From: Cycloclasticus sp.
GTDB taxonomy: Bacteria > Pseudomonadota > Gammaproteobacteria > Methylococcales > Cycloclasticaceae
Reading direction: 5' to 3'
Assembly (NCBI GenBank): GCA_016764415.1
Contig: JAESRY010000131.1
Location: forward strand, 1-5,384
Length of the DNA: 5,384 nt
Positions 1 through 5,384 of the stretch are shown here, piece by piece. Position 1 is the stretch's first letter, and the number at the start of each line of letters is the position of its first letter. Made by a program: the position numbers and the translations under genes. The notes beneath the pieces were generated by a model, which saw only the letters and a list, made by a program, of their open reading frames with translations, searched no databases and was not told the origin of the DNA.

Positions 1-25
1 CAAATTCGCAAGCTAGTCTCAAAAC

Positions 26-331
26 TCAGTGAATAGAACTGTACGCTTCACGAATTAGCGCCTGCGTCTTGTCCAAGTCCTGGTCCAGTCCAAGCTGGAC
101 AGTTTGCGTCTCCTTCCTGTTCTTTTGAATCTTAAGAAGAACCGAGTCGTTCTGTGGCTCTACGTCAACAAACCACCTGAACGCAAATGACTTGCAAAAG
201 ACAACCCTGTGCATCCGAACGTCTTCTATCACATTGCTTCCCAGCGAAAAACAAAACTTCCTAAGCGAGTCCATCAAGGGCTGAACCCTAGGGTCAGCCT
301 TCTTCATAAAGTCGTCATATCTCCGATTCAT
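26..331 (-). CDS. Small DUF5655-like protein of unknown function
   Basis: Function is not known. The 101-residue product is soluble in appearance, with no signal peptide or membrane segment. Its layout resembles the DUF5655-like family: a helix (residues about 14-29), then a strand-rich core with aromatic residues around 'FAFRWFVDVEPQ', then basic 'KIQKNRK' and a final helix. That assignment is from memory of the family pattern and is tentative. The first codons (ATG 329-331) lie in DNA that reads as ppsA on the other strand. The native start may therefore be the second Met, at 305-307 ('MKKADPRV'), giving 93 residues; neither start has a well-spaced Shine-Dalgarno. All eight Lys codons are AAG, and five of nine Arg codons are AGG, a codon that is rare in the rest of the window. 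This points to foreign DNA, from lateral transfer or a chimeric contig. It runs head to head into the truncated ppsA. Confidence 0.6.
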   Translation of the reverse strand: MNRRYDDFMKKADPRVQPLMDSLRKFCFSLGSNVIEDVRMHRVVFCKSFAFRWFVDVEPQNDSVLLKIQKNRKETQTVQLGLDQDLDKTQALIREAYSSIH

Positions 332-348
332 TCCGTGAATGCTTCGAC

Positions 349-864
349 ATGGAATGTGACGCGCTTAAGTATGTTCGTGACACAATGGGCTTAACCAATG
401 TATGGGTTATGATTCCATTCGTTCGTACACTAGACGAAGCCAGACAAGTCACTGAATTATTAAAAGCTAACGGTATTGAAAGCGGCAAGAACGGCCTAAA
501 ACTCATCATGATGTGCGAGTTGCCGTCCAACGCGTTAATGGCTGAAGAATTCTTAGAATACTTTGATGGTTTCTCTATTGGTTCTAACGATTTAACCCAG
601 TTAACACTTGGACTTGATCGCGACTCTGCGCTTATTGCACATTTGTTTGACGAACGCGACCCTGCGATTAAGAAGCTATTGTCCATGGCGATTCAAGCGT
701 GTCGTAAACAAAACAAATACATCGGCATTTGCGGCCAAGGCCCATCTGATCACCCTGACTTAGCAAAATGGTTAATGGAAGAAGGCATTGAAAGCGTTTC
801 CTTAAACCCAGACACCGTGATTGAAACGTGGATGTTTATGGCTGGCCAAAAAATCGAAGGATAA
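349..864 (+). CDS. ppsA: Phosphoenolpyruvate synthase, C-terminal fragment (5' truncated)
   Basis: PEP synthase makes phosphoenolpyruvate from pyruvate and ATP in the cytosol for gluconeogenesis. Only the end of the C-terminal PEP-utilising TIM-barrel domain is present, 171 residues counted from Met 349 against about 790 in the full enzyme. Visible motifs are PFVRT (22-27), MCELPSN with the metal-ligand Glu57, GSNDLTQ with Asn80 and Asp81 (78-84), and ICGQGPSD with the catalytic Cys128 (127-134). The ATP-binding and phosphohistidine domains are missing. Family-like reading continues upstream of the Met, in frame, as 'SRHISDSFRECFD' to about position 310, and then meets TAA at 307-309. Met 349 is therefore an internal residue, not the true start. 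The fragment cannot be an active enzyme. It is either a pseudogene remnant or an intact gene cut off by an assembly join. It ends 6 nt before the aminotransferase gene, which suggests they share an operon. Confidence 0.88.
   Translation: MECDALKYVRDTMGLTNVWVMIPFVRTLDEARQVTELLKANGIESGKNGLKLIMMCELPSNALMAEEFLEYFDGFSIGSNDLTQLTLGLDRDSALIAHLFDERDPAIKKLLSMAIQACRKQNKYIGICGQGPSDHPDLAKWLMEEGIESVSLNPDTVIETWMFMAGQKIEG
857..860 (+). promoter_or_regulatory. Ribosome binding site of the aminotransferase gene
   Basis: AAGG lies 10 nt before ATG 871, inside the last codons of ppsA. It supports the chosen start and suggests translational coupling to ppsA. Confidence 0.5.
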
Positions 865-870
865 TCAACA

Positions 871-2052
871 ATGACCATTACATCGTTTAACCCACCAGTT
901 CGTACACTCATGGGGCCTGGCCCATCCGATGTTCACCCGCGTGTTTTATCTGCGCTTGCGCGCCCAACTATCGGGCATTTAGACCCTAGTTTCGGCATGA
1001 TGATGGACGAAGTTAAAACCTTACTTCAATATGCGTTTCAAACCGATAACCAACTCACCTTCCCCGTATCTGCTCCGGGTTCTGCTGGAATGGAAACTTG
1101 TTTCGCGAATTTATTAGAAGCGGGTGATACCGTGATTGTTTGCCAAAACGGTGTTTTTGGTGGACGCATGAAAGAAAACGTCGAACGATGTGGCGCAACG
1201 GCCATTATGGTTCAAGATGATTGGGGTAAAGCCGTTGACCCGCAAAAAGTAGAAGATGCACTTAAAGCACATCCAGAAGCGAGTATACTCGCCTTTGTAC
1301 ACGCCGAAACATCGACGGGTGCATTATCCGATGCCAAAACACTGTGCGCCTTAGCTCACCAATACGACTGCCTTTCCATCGTTGATGCCGTCACGTCTGT
1401 TGGCGGTTCTGAATTGCGCGTTGATGATTGGGGTATTGATGCTATTTATTCTGGCACACAAAAATGCCTATCGTGCGTACCAGGCTTATCGCCTGTTAGT
1501 TTCAGCGAACGTGCTCAAGAACGAGTTAAGGCACGCAAAGAACGTGTGCAAAGCTGGTTCTTAGATTTAAATCTTGTGATGGGTTATTGGGGCAGCGATG
1601 GCGGCCGTTCATACCATCACACAGCACCCGTTAACAGCTTGTACGCGTTACACGAATCATTGTTAATGCTTCAAGAAGAAGGTTTAGAGAATGCGTGGGT
1701 ACGTCACACAAAACTTCATAACGCATTAAAAGCAGGCCTTGAAGCAATGGGACTTAGCTTTATTGTTCCTGAAGATTCTCGTTTACCTCAATTAAACGCG
1801 GTAACAATTCCTAAAGGCGTTGACGAAGTCGTTGTTAGAAAACGCTTATTACACGAATATGACTTAGAAATTGGCGCAGGCCTTGGTGCATTAGCAGGAA
1901 AAGTTTGGCGTATTGGCTTAATGGGCCATTCAGCCACACCAAGCAATGTAATGTTCTGCTTAGCGTCGCTAGAGTCTGTATTAAATGACATGGGCGCAAA
2001 CATTAAAACAGGCGTTGCATTACCTGCCGCGCAAAAAGCAACTTTCGGATAA
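871..2052 (+). CDS. Class V alanine/serine-glyoxylate aminotransferase
   Basis: This is a PLP enzyme of fold type I, aminotransferase class V, and closely follows the pattern of human AGXT and bacterial serine-glyoxylate aminotransferases. It would move an amino group from alanine or serine to glyoxylate, giving glycine and pyruvate or hydroxypyruvate. The amino donor cannot be decided from sequence. The length of 393 residues is normal. Visible motifs are the N-terminal MGPGPSD (14-20), the phosphate-binding SAPGSAGME (67-75), VDAVTS with Asp172 for the pyridine nitrogen, SGTQK with the Schiff-base Lys198, YHHTAPV (248-254), and WRIGLMG with the substrate-carboxylate Arg347. The start ATG has an AAGG 10 nt upstream. 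The gene sits 6 nt after ppsA and 10 nt before psd, so the three are likely co-transcribed. Pyruvate released here could feed PEP synthase. A role in the full serine cycle has no support in the window. Confidence 0.92.
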   Translation: MTITSFNPPVRTLMGPGPSDVHPRVLSALARPTIGHLDPSFGMMMDEVKTLLQYAFQTDNQLTFPVSAPGSAGMETCFANLLEAGDTVIVCQNGVFGGRMKENVERCGATAIMVQDDWGKAVDPQKVEDALKAHPEASILAFVHAETSTGALSDAKTLCALAHQYDCLSIVDAVTSVGGSELRVDDWGIDAIYSGTQKCLSCVPGLSPVSFSERAQERVKARKERVQSWFLDLNLVMGYWGSDGGRSYHHTAPVNSLYALHESLLMLQEEGLENAWVRHTKLHNALKAGLEAMGLSFIVPEDSRLPQLNAVTIPKGVDEVVVRKRLLHEYDLEIGAGLGALAGKVWRIGLMGHSATPSNVMFCLASLESVLNDMGANIKTGVALPAAQKATFG

Positions 2053-2062
2053 CGGTATAAAC

Positions 2063-2911
2063 ATGGCTAAACTCTTTATTCTTCTCCAGCACATATTGCC
2101 GCAACACGGCCTATCAGCAATGATGCACAAGTTGGCGCGTTGTAAAACACCGTGGGTAAAGCGTTTCATCATCAATACTATTATTAAACAGTTTGGCGTT
2201 AATATGTCGGAAGCGGCTGAACCTAACCCTGACGCATACGAAACGTTTAATGCTTTTTTCACACGTGAATTACGTGACGATGCTCGACCATTAGAACGTG
2301 GTCGGACGACCATATCGTGCCCTGTAGATGGTGCAATAAGCCAAATTGGTACGATTGAAAATGGTGAAGTATTCCAAGCTAAAGGTAAGTCCTTCAATTT
2401 GTCTGCACTACTCGGTAATGATGCTTTATCCAGCGAGTTTGAAGACGGTCAATTTACGACTATTTATCTATCGCCAAAAGACTACCACCGTATACATTTT
2501 CCTGTAGGCGGAACGCTTAAAAAAATGGTACATGTACCGGGTGATTTATTCAGCGTCAACCCAACCACCGTAGCCGCCATTGATGAGTTGTTTGCGCGTA
2601 ACGAGCGCGTTATTGCTTTCTTCGACACCCCTGCAGGCCCGATGGCAATGGTCATGGTCGGTGCTATTTTTGTATCCAGTATAGAAACAGTTTGGTATGG
2701 CGAAGTGACACCGCCTCGTCACAATCAAATCCGTAGCTGGGTCTATAACGACAAAAAACTAAAATTCAAAAAGAACGATGAAATGGCGCGTTTCAATATG
2801 GGCTCAACCATTGTTTTACTGTACGGAAAAGACAAAATCGCTTGGGCTGAAGAACTGGCTGCTGGCGACGCGGTTCAACTGGGGCAAGTTATAGCCAAAA
2901 TAAAGAAATAG
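2063..2911 (+). CDS. psd: Phosphatidylserine decarboxylase proenzyme
   Basis: Psd decarboxylates phosphatidylserine to phosphatidylethanolamine at the inner face of the cytoplasmic membrane. The proenzyme cuts itself before a Ser that becomes the pyruvoyl cofactor. The start at 2063 gives 282 residues and matches the usual N-terminus ('LQHILPQHGL'). The longer frame opening at 1985 would add 26 residues that only re-read the aminotransferase end. Visible motifs are PVDGAISQ with Asp89, the YHRIH pair His142/His145, VPGDLFSVN (158-166), and RFNMGST (243-249). The last predicts cleavage at Gly247-Ser248, a beta chain of 247 residues and an alpha chain of only 35. The expected autocatalytic triad of Asp, His and Ser is present. 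The usual LGST is MGST here, and the long acidic tail of the E. coli protein is absent. The ribosome site is weak (ACGG), so coupling to the upstream gene 10 nt away is likely. Confidence 0.96.
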   Translation: MAKLFILLQHILPQHGLSAMMHKLARCKTPWVKRFIINTIIKQFGVNMSEAAEPNPDAYETFNAFFTRELRDDARPLERGRTTISCPVDGAISQIGTIENGEVFQAKGKSFNLSALLGNDALSSEFEDGQFTTIYLSPKDYHRIHFPVGGTLKKMVHVPGDLFSVNPTTVAAIDELFARNERVIAFFDTPAGPMAMVMVGAIFVSSIETVWYGEVTPPRHNQIRSWVYNDKKLKFKKNDEMARFNMGSTIVLLYGKDKIAWAEELAAGDAVQLGQVIAKIKK

Positions 2912-2929
2912 TCGTTCTTTGAAAAAGTA

Positions 2930-2959
2930 ACACCGTTGATCAGAGAAACTCTCTGGTGT
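2930..2959. terminator. Imperfect hairpin in the convergent psd/epmA gap
   Basis: CAGAGA (2941-2946) and TCTCTG (2950-2955) form a perfect 6-bp stem with a 3-nt loop. ACAC (2930-2933) and GTGT (2956-2959) can extend it across a 7-nt bulge. It lies between the converging ends of psd and epmA. No T-run follows directly on either strand; the nearest, on the minus strand, is about 14 nt away. It is therefore a weak candidate for a bidirectional terminator or a 3'-end protecting stem. Confidence 0.35.
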
Positions 2960-2972
2960 CAGTTATAAAAAA

Positions 2973-3947
2973 TTAAGCTCGGTCGATAGGAAAGGCTAAC
3001 ACCTCATCAATAGAGTTAGCGTCCGTCATTAACATCAGCAAGCGATCCAAGCCCAACGCAACACCTGAGCAATTTGGCATGCCATGTGCTAACGCCGCTA
3101 ATAAATTATTATCCATCGGCACACACGCTAAATCAGCTTGCTGCCGTTCCTTTAGTTCATGTTCAAAACGTTTCTTTTGCTCATCGGCATCGGTAAGCTC
3201 TTCATAACCATTGGATAATTCTACGTTATTAAAATACACTTCAAAACGCTTAGCTGTCACGGGCTGTTCACCGCTTAATTTAGCTAACATCGCCATACAT
3301 ACCGGATAATCGGTAACGAAATAAACCACGTCTTTTCTAAGTTTAGGTTGAATATATTGACTGAACACGTAATCCAAACCATTTGCCAAATTATCACCGC
3401 AAATATCAACTGCTTCGGGGTTCCCTTGGTTTGCCGCATACCCCATCAAATCACTTAGCGAGGCTTGATGCGGGTTTATATCGGTTGATTGCTGAAACAG
3501 TTGCTCATACGTTACCGTTCTGAAGGCCAGGTTCTGACCGAAGCACAGCATTAGCAACTCAACCATCTCTTCTATTAAGTCAGCCAAGCTAAAGTCAACT
3601 CGGTACCATTCTAACAACGTGAATTCAGGGTTATGAAAACGCCCTTGCTCGGACTGACGAAATGACTTCGCTATTTGATAGATAGAACCCGATCCTGATG
3701 CTAACAGACGTTTCATTGCAAACTCTGGTGATGTTTGCAAATACAGCATTTGATCCGCAGACAAATTTGTACTGAAGCTATCTAAATTCAGATCACAGCT
3801 TGCCGCTGTTGATAATATCGGCGTTTCAACCTCTAAAACGCCCTTCTCAACAAAGAACGCTCTGATCGTTTGATAAAGCTCTGCTCGCTGATGCAATAAA
3901 GCCGCCGAACAAGTCGGCGGCCATTGCTCATTTTCAATGTCAGTCAA
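2973..3947 (-). CDS. epmA: EF-P--(R)-beta-lysine ligase
   Basis: EpmA (also called GenX, PoxA or YjeA) is a paralogue of the lysyl-tRNA synthetase catalytic core. It activates (R)-beta-lysine with ATP and attaches it to Lys34 of EF-P. The 324 residues match the roughly 325 of E. coli, and there is no tRNA anticodon-binding domain. Class II motifs are visible: GVLEVETPILS (motif 1, 36-46), TSPEFAMKRLL (72-82), FRQSEQGRFHNPEFTLLEWYR (motif 2, 96-116), ELSNGYEELTD (243-253), and GVALGLDR (motif 3, 295-302). Ala297 aligns with the E. coli Ala298 that disfavours alpha-lysine, where lysyl-tRNA synthetases have Gly. The only plausible start is TTG (3945-3947): the frame opens only five codons further upstream and the next Met is residue 67. 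Trp9 matches an early Trp in the E. coli protein, which supports this start. It follows efp by 8 nt with no visible Shine-Dalgarno, so translation is probably coupled and modest. Confidence 0.96.
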   Translation of the reverse strand: MTDIENEQWPPTCSAALLHQRAELYQTIRAFFVEKGVLEVETPILSTAASCDLNLDSFSTNLSADQMLYLQTSPEFAMKRLLASGSGSIYQIAKSFRQSEQGRFHNPEFTLLEWYRVDFSLADLIEEMVELLMLCFGQNLAFRTVTYEQLFQQSTDINPHQASLSDLMGYAANQGNPEAVDICGDNLANGLDYVFSQYIQPKLRKDVVYFVTDYPVCMAMLAKLSGEQPVTAKRFEVYFNNVELSNGYEELTDADEQKKRFEHELKERQQADLACVPMDNNLLAALAHGMPNCSGVALGLDRLLMLMTDANSIDEVLAFPIDRA

Positions 3948-3955
3948 CGAATGAA

Positions 3956-4525
3956 CTAGCTTTTAACTCGCGCTGAATATTCACCCGTGCGTGTATCCAC
4001 TTTAATCACTTCGCCAATTTGAACGAATAACGGAATACGCACAACAGCGCCTGTTTCTAATGTAGCCGGCTTACCGCCGCCGCCCGATGTATCGCCTTTT
4101 AAACCTGGATCGGTGTCTGTCACTTCAAGCTCCACAAAGTTAGGAGCAGCAACCAATAATGGCGCTCCATTCCATAGCGTTACCGTGCATTTATCTTGAT
4201 CCTTTATCCACTTAGCCGCTTCACCTACCGCTGTTGCATCACCCGACACTTGTTCGAATGTTTCATCGTCCATAAAGTGCCAAAAGTCACCATCGTTATA
4301 CAAGTACGACATTTCCGTTTCCATCACATCAGCCGCTTCAACAGTCTCGCCGGACTTAAACGTGCGATCAATCACTCGGCCTGTTTTAAGGTTGCGGTAT
4401 TTAACGCGACTTAAGGCAGGGCCTTTACCCGGCCTTACAAATTCGTTTTCAACGATATTACATGGCGAACCGTCCATCATAATTTTCAAACCGCTTTTGA
4501 AATCACTTGTGCTGTAAGTAGCCAT
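3956..4525 (-). CDS. efp: Translation elongation factor P
   Basis: EF-P binds between the P and E sites of the ribosome and promotes peptide-bond formation at consecutive prolines. The 189 residues have the usual three-domain, tRNA-shaped layout: an N-terminal KOW-like domain (1 to about 64) and two OB-fold domains. Lys34 lies in the loop FVRPGKGPA (29-37) and is the residue beta-lysylated by Epm[20 protein letters not shown] starts domain II (about 74-92), and the conserved [19 protein letters not shown] signature (about 144-162) and [17 protein letters not shown] lie in domain III. GAGAA (4531-4535) lies about 5-6 nt from the ATG as a Shine-Dalgarno. The gene leads a leftward pair with epmA and is divergent from epmB, so all EF-P modification enzymes in view flank their substrate. 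The hydroxylase gene epmC is not in the window. Confidence 0.98.
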   Translation of the reverse strand: MATYSTSDFKSGLKIMMDGSPCNIVENEFVRPGKGPALSRVKYRNLKTGRVIDRTFKSGETVEAADVMETEMSYLYNDGDFWHFMDDETFEQVSGDATAVGEAAKWIKDQDKCTVTLWNGAPLLVAAPNFVELEVTDTDPGLKGDTSGGGGKPATLETGAVVRIPLFVQIGEVIKVDTRTGEYSARVKS

Positions 4526-4567
4526 ACCTATTCTCGTTATATAGTTAATTTATTAAACCTGCGCGCT

Positions 4568-4576
4568 TTATCCACA
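4568..4576 (+). promoter_or_regulatory. Perfect DnaA-box 9-mer between efp and epmB
   Basis: TTATCCACA matches the strong E. coli DnaA-box consensus (TTATNCACA) exactly. It lies in the short efp/epmB gap, touching the leftward -10 box and just upstream of the rightward one. Bound DnaA would cover both promoters. It is a single box with no cluster or AT-rich unwinding region, so it is not a replication origin. Regulation by DnaA is inference only. Confidence 0.5.
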
Positions 4577-4581
4577 TTATA
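4576..4581 (-). promoter_or_regulatory. Predicted -10 box for efp-epmA
   Basis: On the minus strand this reads TATAAT, a perfect sigma-70 -10 box. It predicts a start near 4569 and a leader of about 44 nt before efp. The -35 position inside epmB is poor, about 3 of 6 bases. It is the mirror image of the epmB box in the palindrome CATTATAATG (4575-4584). Confidence 0.45.
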
Positions 4582-4583
4582 AT
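4578..4583 (+). promoter_or_regulatory. Predicted -10 box for epmB
   Basis: TATAAT is a perfect -10 box 7 nt before the epmB ATG, so the expected transcription start is the A of the ATG or one base before it. The -35 region is weak; the best match, TTAAAC at 4553-4558, has 19-nt spacing. Confidence 0.5.
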
Positions 4584-4590
4584 GACTTAG

Positions 4591-5384
4591 ATGGCAAACA
4601 TTGAAAAAACTTCCCACATTCCGGCTTGGCAACAAGAGCTACAAACCGCGTTTACCGATGTGGAAAAATTACTCAGTTTTTTAGACTTGGATAGTCAAGA
4701 TATACAATTATATAAACAAGCGGCAAAAGATTTCCCCTTGCTCGTGACCTACAGTTACGCCAAACGAATTCAGAAGGGTAATTGGTCAGACCCTCTGCTT
4801 TGCCAAGTGCTCCCTCACCCTAAAGAGCTCGAACAGCACCCATCTTATCTAAGCGACCCTGTTGGGGATAAGCAAGCCAGCATTTCACCCGGGCTTATAC
4901 ATAAATATCATGGCCGTGCATTAATCATAATGACCAGCGCATGTGCCATTCATTGTCGCTATTGTTTTAGGCGAGAGTTCCCCTATTCCGACAATACCGC
5001 GCACCGCTCCCAGCTACTTAACATCAAGCAATACTTGTTAAAAAACCCAGAAATTACGGAGCTAATCCTAAGCGGCGGTGACCCTCTAACGCTCAGTGAT
5101 GCTAAATTTAATTCGTTTATTACCGCGCTTTCTGAACAGTCACAAATTAAACGTATTCGTATTCATACACGCCTCCCGGTCGTGTTGCCTAGCCGAATTA
5201 CCCCGCAACTTATCACTACCTTGTCTGCCATACAGCAGAAGGTCATTATCGTTATTCACGCCAATCACCCCAATGAGATTGACGATGAAGTTCGCAAAGC
5301 ATTAGCAAGTCTTAAAAGCATCGGCGTTACCCTCCTTAATCAAACTGTTCTGTTGAAGGGTGTTAATGATGATTCCAGCATTCT
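4591..5384 (+). CDS. epmB: EF-P lysine 2,3-aminomutase (partial, runs off right edge)
   Basis: EpmB (YjeK) is a radical SAM, PLP-dependent enzyme that turns L-alpha-lysine into (R)-beta-lysine, the substrate EpmA attaches to EF-P. The first 264 residues are present, against about 340 in E. coli, and the frame stays open to the edge. Visible are an N-terminal helical part (1 to about 95), PGLIHKYHGRALI (100-112), the radical SAM cluster motif with Cys118, Cys122 and Cys125 (CAIHCRYCFRR), the SAM-contacting SGGDPL (161-166), RIHTRLPVVLPSRI (190-203), and VTLLNQTVLLKGVND (246-260). The PLP-binding Lys expected near the C-terminus lies outside the window. An in-frame TAG just before the ATG (4588-4590) fixes the start at 4591 or later, and 'MANIEKT' resembles the E. 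coli start 'MAHIVT'. No Shine-Dalgarno is visible, in line with a leaderless transcript. Confidence 0.95.
   Translation, partial: MANIEKTSHIPAWQQELQTAFTDVEKLLSFLDLDSQDIQLYKQAAKDFPLLVTYSYAKRIQKGNWSDPLLCQVLPHPKELEQHPSYLSDPVGDKQASISPGLIHKYHGRALIIMTSACAIHCRYCFRREFPYSDNTAHRSQLLNIKQYLLKNPEITELILSGGDPLTLSDAKFNSFITALSEQSQIKRIRIHTRLPVVLPSRITPQLITTLSAIQQKVIIVIHANHPNEIDDEVRKALASLKSIGVTLLNQTVLLKGVNDDSSI

Noticed and set aside
71..100. Dense short repeats and inverted repeats (GTCCAAG twice, CTGGTCCAG)
   Set aside because: They are explained by codons for a Leu-Asp rich stretch (GLDQDLDK) in the small gene. No attC-type core sites were found nearby.
281..297. Near-palindrome around CCCTAGGG close to the ppsA join, considered as a recombination site
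   Set aside because: It lies inside the coding sequence (ADPRVQP), has no partner copy in the window, and is not at the exact join.
315..686. 123-codon minus-strand open frame over ppsA
   Set aside because: It is an antisense shadow of a clearly conserved coding region. The product is Ser/Asn-rich with no recognisable domain.
1985..2062. Longer psd start at 1985
   Set aside because: The extra 26 residues overlap the aminotransferase in another frame and have no counterpart in Psd proteins. The family N-terminus begins at Met 2063.
2020..2397. 125-codon minus-strand open frame over psd
   Set aside because: It is antisense to conserved psd codons and spans the aminotransferase/psd boundary. 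No family resemblance was seen.
4204..4212. Second DnaA-like 9-mer TTATCCACT inside efp
   Set aside because: The last base departs from consensus and it lies in conserved efp codons, so it is probably coincidental.
4582..4590. Two-codon upstream frame ATG-ACT-TAG directly before epmB
   Set aside because: Its ATG overlaps the predicted -10 box, so it would not be in the transcript.

Overview
The window looks like chromosomal DNA of a gammaproteobacterium, probably marine or Oceanospirillales-like, although genus cannot be read from the sequence. The main evidence is the beta-lysine type EF-P modification set. EF-P carries Lys34 in a PGKG loop, and a dedicated EpmA ligase and an EpmB aminomutase lie beside it. 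The psd and PEP synthase sequences also resemble gammaproteobacterial proteins. The window starts and ends inside genes or at joins, so it may be one contig of a draft or metagenomic assembly.

Positions 1 to about 310 hold a small leftward gene for a DUF5655-like protein of unknown role. Its codon choice (Lys always AAG, Arg mostly AGG) is unlike everything to its right. It abuts, head to head, the last ~185 codons of phosphoenolpyruvate synthase (ppsA), whose first ~600 codons are absent. This is either a genuine insertion or deletion, or an assembly chimera; the evidence leans to a chimera.

Positions 310-2911 form a tight rightward cluster: the ppsA 3' end, a class V alanine/serine-glyoxylate aminotransferase, and psd (phosphatidylserine decarboxylase), with gaps of 6 and 10 nt. 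PpsA and the aminotransferase plausibly act together in pyruvate, alanine and glyoxylate metabolism. Psd makes phosphatidylethanolamine. A 61-bp convergent gap with an imperfect hairpin follows.

Positions 2973-5384 hold the EF-P system. The leftward pair efp-epmA is divergent from epmB, which runs off the right edge. EpmB converts L-alpha-lysine to (R)-beta-lysine, EpmA attaches it to Lys34 of EF-P, and modified EF-P rescues ribosomes stalled at polyproline. The 65-bp gap between efp and epmB is the most interesting regulatory spot. It has a palindrome giving a TATAAT box on both strands, a perfect DnaA-box 9-mer overlapping it, and an epmB start codon where transcription should begin (a predicted leaderless mRNA).

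I see no CRISPR array, tRNA, rRNA or insertion sequence, and no clearly new multi-gene system.
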